From the NCBI RefSeq assembly GCF_032062135.1, contig NC_092859.1, positions 90,890,843 to 90,954,842 of the forward strand: DNA of 64,000 nt. The letters are read 5' to 3'. Below are positions 58,626-64,000 of the stretch, piece after piece; the stretch's first letter is position 1; the number at the start of each line of letters is the position of its first letter. A program made the translations under genes and the position numbers. This DNA is from Pyxicephalus adspersus (taxonomy: Eukaryota > Chordata > Amphibia > Anura > Pyxicephalidae). The notes below the pieces were generated by a model, which worked only from the letters and a program-made list of their open reading frames with translations, was not told where the DNA came from and made no database searches.

Positions 58626-61600
58626 AGTGATGTATACTGGTTGTGCTAAACACAGTTTTCTAATCTCTTTTTTAAACACTCTGCAATCTTTAAGTATGTA
58701 AAACATGCTGTTGGAATCCAAGGACCAAGTGATTTTTTCATTCATGGCAATGTTGGGTTTTTCTAAATATGACATATATCAAATTGATTTATGTGAAATT
58801 TGACTATAAATAATATGTCTACTCTAATACTTATATAAATTACAAGTTTATTGGTTTGCTATGTCATAAATTCATACTTGCTGGCTTATTTACAAGAACG
58901 AGATGAATCAAGGCACAGAATAAGACTTCCTTAATATTTACAGCATATATTACCTTATAAGATAGATGATGTTTTATCAACAAAGGTTTACCTTGGAAAT
59001 GTTGGCGAATATTTCAGTATTTCAGACAGTAAAGATTTCTTATTCAATATTGGCCAGTAGATATTTGAGATGGCACTGTACATAATGCAGATCCTTTTTT
59101 TTTTTTAAAGATAAGCACAACACATGGATGGTGAATTTATATTTGGTCTAAATTTTATGAACTTTAAATACTTTATAAATGACACAGTACAAAAAAAAAA
59201 AAGAAAAATATGTTGTTCCAATCCTTAAATGCTTTAATGCTCTCAACCTGGATTCATTAAAACAATGTCAACATATATAACAGCTCTGAGGCCTGTGAAC
59301 ATTTGAATTGTATGCTATTGTATATATTAATCAAGTGAAATTCATACTGTGGTATGGAGATTTATTATATACATATTACAAATATACTGTTGTATATGAT
59401 CCCTTTATCCTTGCACTGTACATACACTTATTTATTCCTAGTACCTTATTCAATTGCATAAAATATATGAAACCCACATTATTTAGTGGATGCAGTACAA
59501 TGGAAACTTTTCTTTCTGCATAATATACTTGTGGCTAGTGTGTTAGTTTTTTAATTATTCATTATGTATATATGATTTTATAATGGATACTATATTTAGA
59601 GAATAAATACGAAAATTCTATATCAAAGGACTATGTGTATACTTTTTTTGGGGGGTTCTTTTATCATGTGTCTTGGGCTATACTTTGTGTATGGAGGAAA
59701 CCTAAGTAATAGATATAGAAGTTGTCCTAATACATTAATACAGGACACTGAAAATGTATACATGAACCAATTCCAACAGCTTGGGGGGAACCGAGGCAGG
59801 AGAAATATCTGTGTTACATGCCCCTGACACCCAGAAACACATACAAAATGAAGAGTTACACAGTAAAGATGGTGGTTTGGCATCCAATGCATTTTATTAT
59901 TATTTCTTATATCAACTCTGTCTACAAATATGCTCTTGAAATTGACACATTTACCAAAAAGTAATATATTTGTATATTATGTTGTTGCTGTATAATTTAA
60001 TAACAGTCATTATGCAGCAACATTCTGGCTTCATAATAAATTCTAGAGCTGGTGTATAATTGGACAATGATGGCTAACATTAACATACAGCTGTAGTGAA
60101 GGTCACATGCTGCTTTGACTCTACATGTCATTTTGACAAGGACGCTATCAATGTGAGATCCAGAGTGCCTGAAAACCATGCAAGCATAATAAAGAAAAGT
60201 ACTTCACTGAAATACAGACATTATATATATACTGTTTTATGTTTAGGAATACATTATGAACTATATTATAATATATTGTATAAGCACATGTGAGTATGGT
60301 TTTGTGAATACAAATAAAATATAGTTAGAATGATAAACTTTATCATTAAATATTTTTTTGTATTCTATAGAATGCTATGTTTTTTTAAGCCCTAGAAAGT
60401 TATTACTATATTGTGTGCATTTTGCTTGTTGGGTAATTTCATTTTTTGATTAATCTTTTATTTGTGTCTTTTTTCAATGTACAATAATGGTAACCCATGT
60501 TTTTTTTTTACCCAGCACTTTTGAAGATATTATTATACAATGCCGCATGATTTGGTGTAGAGTTTACATATGGAGGAAAATAATATCTCAGCTAAATCAT
60601 TCTAGTTGGACCATTACAAGGATGGGGTGTCTTTCTTTCTCCCTTTCTTTCTTTCTCATTTTCTATACCTCTGCATTAAATCTTTATTTTTTAATTATGA
60701 CAAAAGTTGTAGGAGCAATGAGATTGTTCTTATTATAGTCAGTGAAATAAATGTCATTGTGATGTGAACAAAGCCAGTAAGTCAAGTGCCAAGACATTCC
60801 TACTTTACTACCCGAGTGAAGCCAACTTGTAATTTAACCCACCAGCATTCACCTAATATTGGGCAGACTGACTCTTGAGCAGGATAAAGGAAAAGCATTT
60901 TAGTCAGCAACTAAGAGCTCAGTAATGGCAGTAAATATTGCCACCATTATAACGGTTTAAAAAAACCTTAGCTGCTAAGTAAACAATTTTGCAATCATGA
61001 TAGAAAACATAGTTAGATTGTTACATACATAAGCAATATATGAAACAGGTCTAGGTTTAATGAGTCAAAGCATAGGAAATGTTTTCATTAACCTGCTTGG
61101 ACAACATGCAGATATGTGGGCAGCCCTTTTGTGTAATGGATCACACTTTGTTAACACTGGGTCTCAAATGCTGAACAGTATAATAAGTAATAAAAGGGTA
61201 CAATGGTGTACTTAGATATGGTAAAGATAGGTAGAATGAGGATTGTTATGTAAAATTTGGCAAAAATATTTATATAGCAGGTATAAGGAAGATATTAACA
61301 TAGCAGTGCTTAGTTTATTATGTTGGCAGGTTTAGGCCCAACAAATGAAGCCTAGGCTGATAAAATAGAAGGAATAATTAACACATACAAATGGGTGGAG
61401 ATCCTCTGCCTTGGAATTCTCTGAACAATGACCCTTAATGTTGATGGAAGAAAATTATATATTCTTCTCTCTTGGGAAGATAGTGATGGTCAGCACATTA
61501 GGAGGGGATTGCCTGGTTTCCTTGACTCCATCTATAATTACTAGAATTCACTATTGGAGTGATTGATTAAAGTGAGAAATCCAATTACATTTTATTAGGT

Positions 61601-64000
61601 TAGGAAATATTCATTCCCTCCATTGATGGAGATAAATTGGCAGCTGTTTGATAGGCCTTTGTATTGCCTTCTTCTGAATCATCAATTATAGGAATAGGTT
61701 AAACTTGATAAGCTGTTTGATTTCTAGCCTTATTCTCTATGCAAATAAAAATTTGCACACTACTCAATTATGTATTTATACTGTAGGTATCCTTTTTGAT
61801 AGCCATCAAAAATGACTTTTTGAGTTGGTCAAAGTACTTTACATAAAGGCTGACATAGGAAAAATGTAATGTCAATGTAATTAGTGATGCTACAATATAG
61901 CATGTGCTTAGGGACTAATAGCACATGTATTGTTTTTCTATTACAGGCAGTGTAGGATTTGTTCACAAATTATTTTATTATAACCCATGCTGAAATTGTG
62001 TGCTAGGGCTCAAAAATTTCCCTGTTCCAATAGAAAAAAAAGTAAATGGATGCAAATTTTCAGTTTTCAAGCTAATCTGCATTTTTGATAGTGAAGAAAA
62101 AATTATTAGCCAATGTTTCTTTAAAGTAACAGGATGTCAAACAGAACAGAAAAAAAAAGCATTGCGGTGCGGTCAATTAGCTATACTAAAAAGCAATTGT
62201 CAGCTGTTCTATGTTTGCAGTGGCAAATTTAGGGATGTGAATATTTTTACCTTGCACTGCTTTGTTACCAAATCTGATTTGTGGATAGTTCAGTCATTTT
62301 TATTCTAAATAGAGTTTTGGTGCTATGGTATTGACAGAGAAATATCCTTTATTGTATTTTTTTGCTTCATTTGTCTTTCAGAATAGATTACAGTATTCTT
62401 GAAGATATATTTTGGGCCTGAGTGCATACACCTAAATTGTATCCCAGTCATTTGATTGAGTTCTGCCTGCTGACAGCAGATAAGTATCATGTCAATTATT
62501 AAGTATGAAAGTCAGAAGTATGGAAATAATGCTTCAGTGTAAGCTTAAATGTCTTCAGTTTCTTGTTGTATAGCATACCACTCTGGTGTACAAACTGCTG
62601 CATAGATTATAACTATAAATTTATAGAACTTTTAAACATAGGATTCTATATAGCCTACCAAATTATTTCAAGCACTGGGTTATTATACATTCTTGACTTT
62701 ACATTCAGGGGCACTCAACAGAAAACATAAGATTTATCTTGCATGTAGTTGATGAAAAAAAAGTTAAACATTCCTACCAAAATTCAGACTTTTTCTCATT
62801 AGAAAGTGTCAAGAAGGCATCCTAAAGCTGAGAAAAGACTGTGACATTCGCAAAAATATTGCTTTATAGTGCTGGTGAATTGTTCTGGTGTTAGATTTAT
62901 TGAATGACTAACTGCTGGATGGAACAGCAATACCAAGTCCTTTGGAAGTGTAGCACACTTATATTTCAGCCAAGAAACAAAGTAAAGACAAGTAAAGGAC
63001 ATTCAAAAATATAGAATGTCACAAACTTGTCACAAATGTCACAATGTCACAGTGCTTTTAGAATTGCTTTACATAGATACCAAAAAAGCACTTGTGTTGG
63101 TGCAGATTATTTAGAGGACAAATATTTCACTCCAACATCTGGAAGGACTAGCACTGCCTCACATTATGGTACAGTGGACAGAGCCATTATCCATTAGCAT
63201 CAGTCTGAATCCAGCTGGACTGCTCTGAAATAAGCTAAGTGAAATCTAATTGCTTGCTAGGGACTGTTTCATTTGACAAATCGACAATTAAAATATATCT
63301 AAAGGCACAATCATTCTTTTTAATTTTGGATAAAATAAAAGTTTTGCCATTTGTGTCCCATTGAGAAGGCATATTTCTTTTTTTACTGCAACCACGGCTG
63401 TCATCATTGGAAGACTTACCCTGTATTACTGTTTAGGTAACAACTTTAAAGTTTTTACTTTCTACTCACTGACAATGGTCACTAAAACAAAAAGATAATG
63501 TTTCTCCTGTAGAAACAGAGAACAAATATATGTTTTGGCTTGATATACTTTTTTAAGAATTGGAACTGTTTATTGACTAACTTAAAGTGAACCCTCCATT
63601 GCATAAAGCAAAGGTAAAAGGTAGGATTAAATTAACCTTACTCCTTAAACCTTAACTTTGCTTGGTGTGACTTCACCATTGCTCTGAGTTGACTCCTTGA
63701 ACACAGAACAGGAGCCTTTTCTGGGATAAGGTAAGTATAAATGTAAGTTTATCAATTTTAGGTACATTTTTCACTTACATATGATAGGTGATTATAAGAA
63801 GAGGCCTGGCCAACTTAAGCAGAAGTATATAATATATACCGAAATTAGTTTGTCACAAAATATACAATTAGAACACACTTGGTTCTTCACAAGGGACCAA
63901 GCTAAGCATATTACAATGGCCAGCTGCAAATGGGTAAACAGGACACTGACACATAAGACTAATACAACACTTGAAGGAACAGTCTGTGCTGCTCTCTCTT
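58626..64000. other. unassigned right edge
   Basis: AT-rich sequence with a short TTTC-rich run near 60630-60660. No exon of the expected downstream neighbour nell2, and no transposon, was recognised. Confidence 0.5.

Noticed and set aside
1..64000. tRNA or rRNA genes
   Set aside because: No tRNA A-box/B-box pair with a cloverleaf and no rRNA-like segment was noticed on reading; a covariance-model scan would be decisive.

Overview
The window reads as nuclear DNA of a vertebrate, most likely an anuran amphibian. This rests on an intron-split homeobox gene in AT-rich, CpG-poor DNA, and on a mix of transposons usual in frogs: Ngaro-type tyrosine-recombinase retrotransposon, hAT and Tc1/mariner elements, Ty3/gypsy remnants, and many short foldback elements. 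The species cannot be fixed from the sequence alone.

Only one cellular protein-coding gene can be supported: dbx2 on the + strand, in four coding exons (10033-10369, 14365-14460, 16952-17139, 19432-19728). They join in frame to 305 codons plus stop with GT-AG junctions throughout. The protein has an eh1-like repressor motif near the N terminus, a Pro/Ser and Cys-rich middle, a complete DBX-class homeodomain (residues 164-223) and a charged tail. In other vertebrates the neighbours are ANO6 and NELL2; no exon of either was recognised here.

Layout. 1-1.48 kb: unassigned DNA with one (ATT)n-linked interspersed repeat. 1.487-3.413 kb: a full-length but decayed hAT transposon with a perfect 8-bp target duplication. 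3.4-10 kb: unassigned flank with AT microsatellites. 10.0-19.7 kb: dbx2, whose introns hold several short elements, one of them starting about 5 bp from the exon 3 splice donor. 19.7-30 kb: unassigned DNA, a 36-bp tandem array running into an assembly gap, a second gap, and short repeats. About 30.6-35.3 kb: a decayed Ngaro-type element with gag-like, RT, RNase H, tyrosine recombinase and SGNH-hydrolase regions. 38.46-39.31 kb: a hAT-like non-autonomous element split by a solo LTR, both with target duplications. 40.4-44.92 kb: a tandem duplication of about 2.74 kb with AGCC microhomology at its ends; unit 1 carries a Tc1/mariner fossil and unit 2 has its core replaced by a degenerate Ty3/gypsy pol piece. 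45.2-46.5 kb: a cluster of foldback elements and a strong hairpin. 48.4-49.2 kb: degenerate minisatellites. 55.0-56.15 kb: an internally deleted relative of the 1.5-kb hAT element next to a truncated second copy of the LTR. 56.91-57.40 kb: a hAT-type MITE with a perfect 8-bp target duplication. 57.6-64 kb: a C-rich stretch, a short minisatellite, then unassigned DNA.

The genes do not form a pathway: there is one developmental regulator, and everything else recognisable is mobile-element derived and inactive by sequence. No undescribed multi-gene system was seen. The best second looks are the composite duplication at 40.4-44.9 kb, the foldback family with 3-bp target duplications, the repeat abutting a dbx2 splice donor, and the contrast between the CpG-free dbx2 first exon and a CpG-rich transposon leader.
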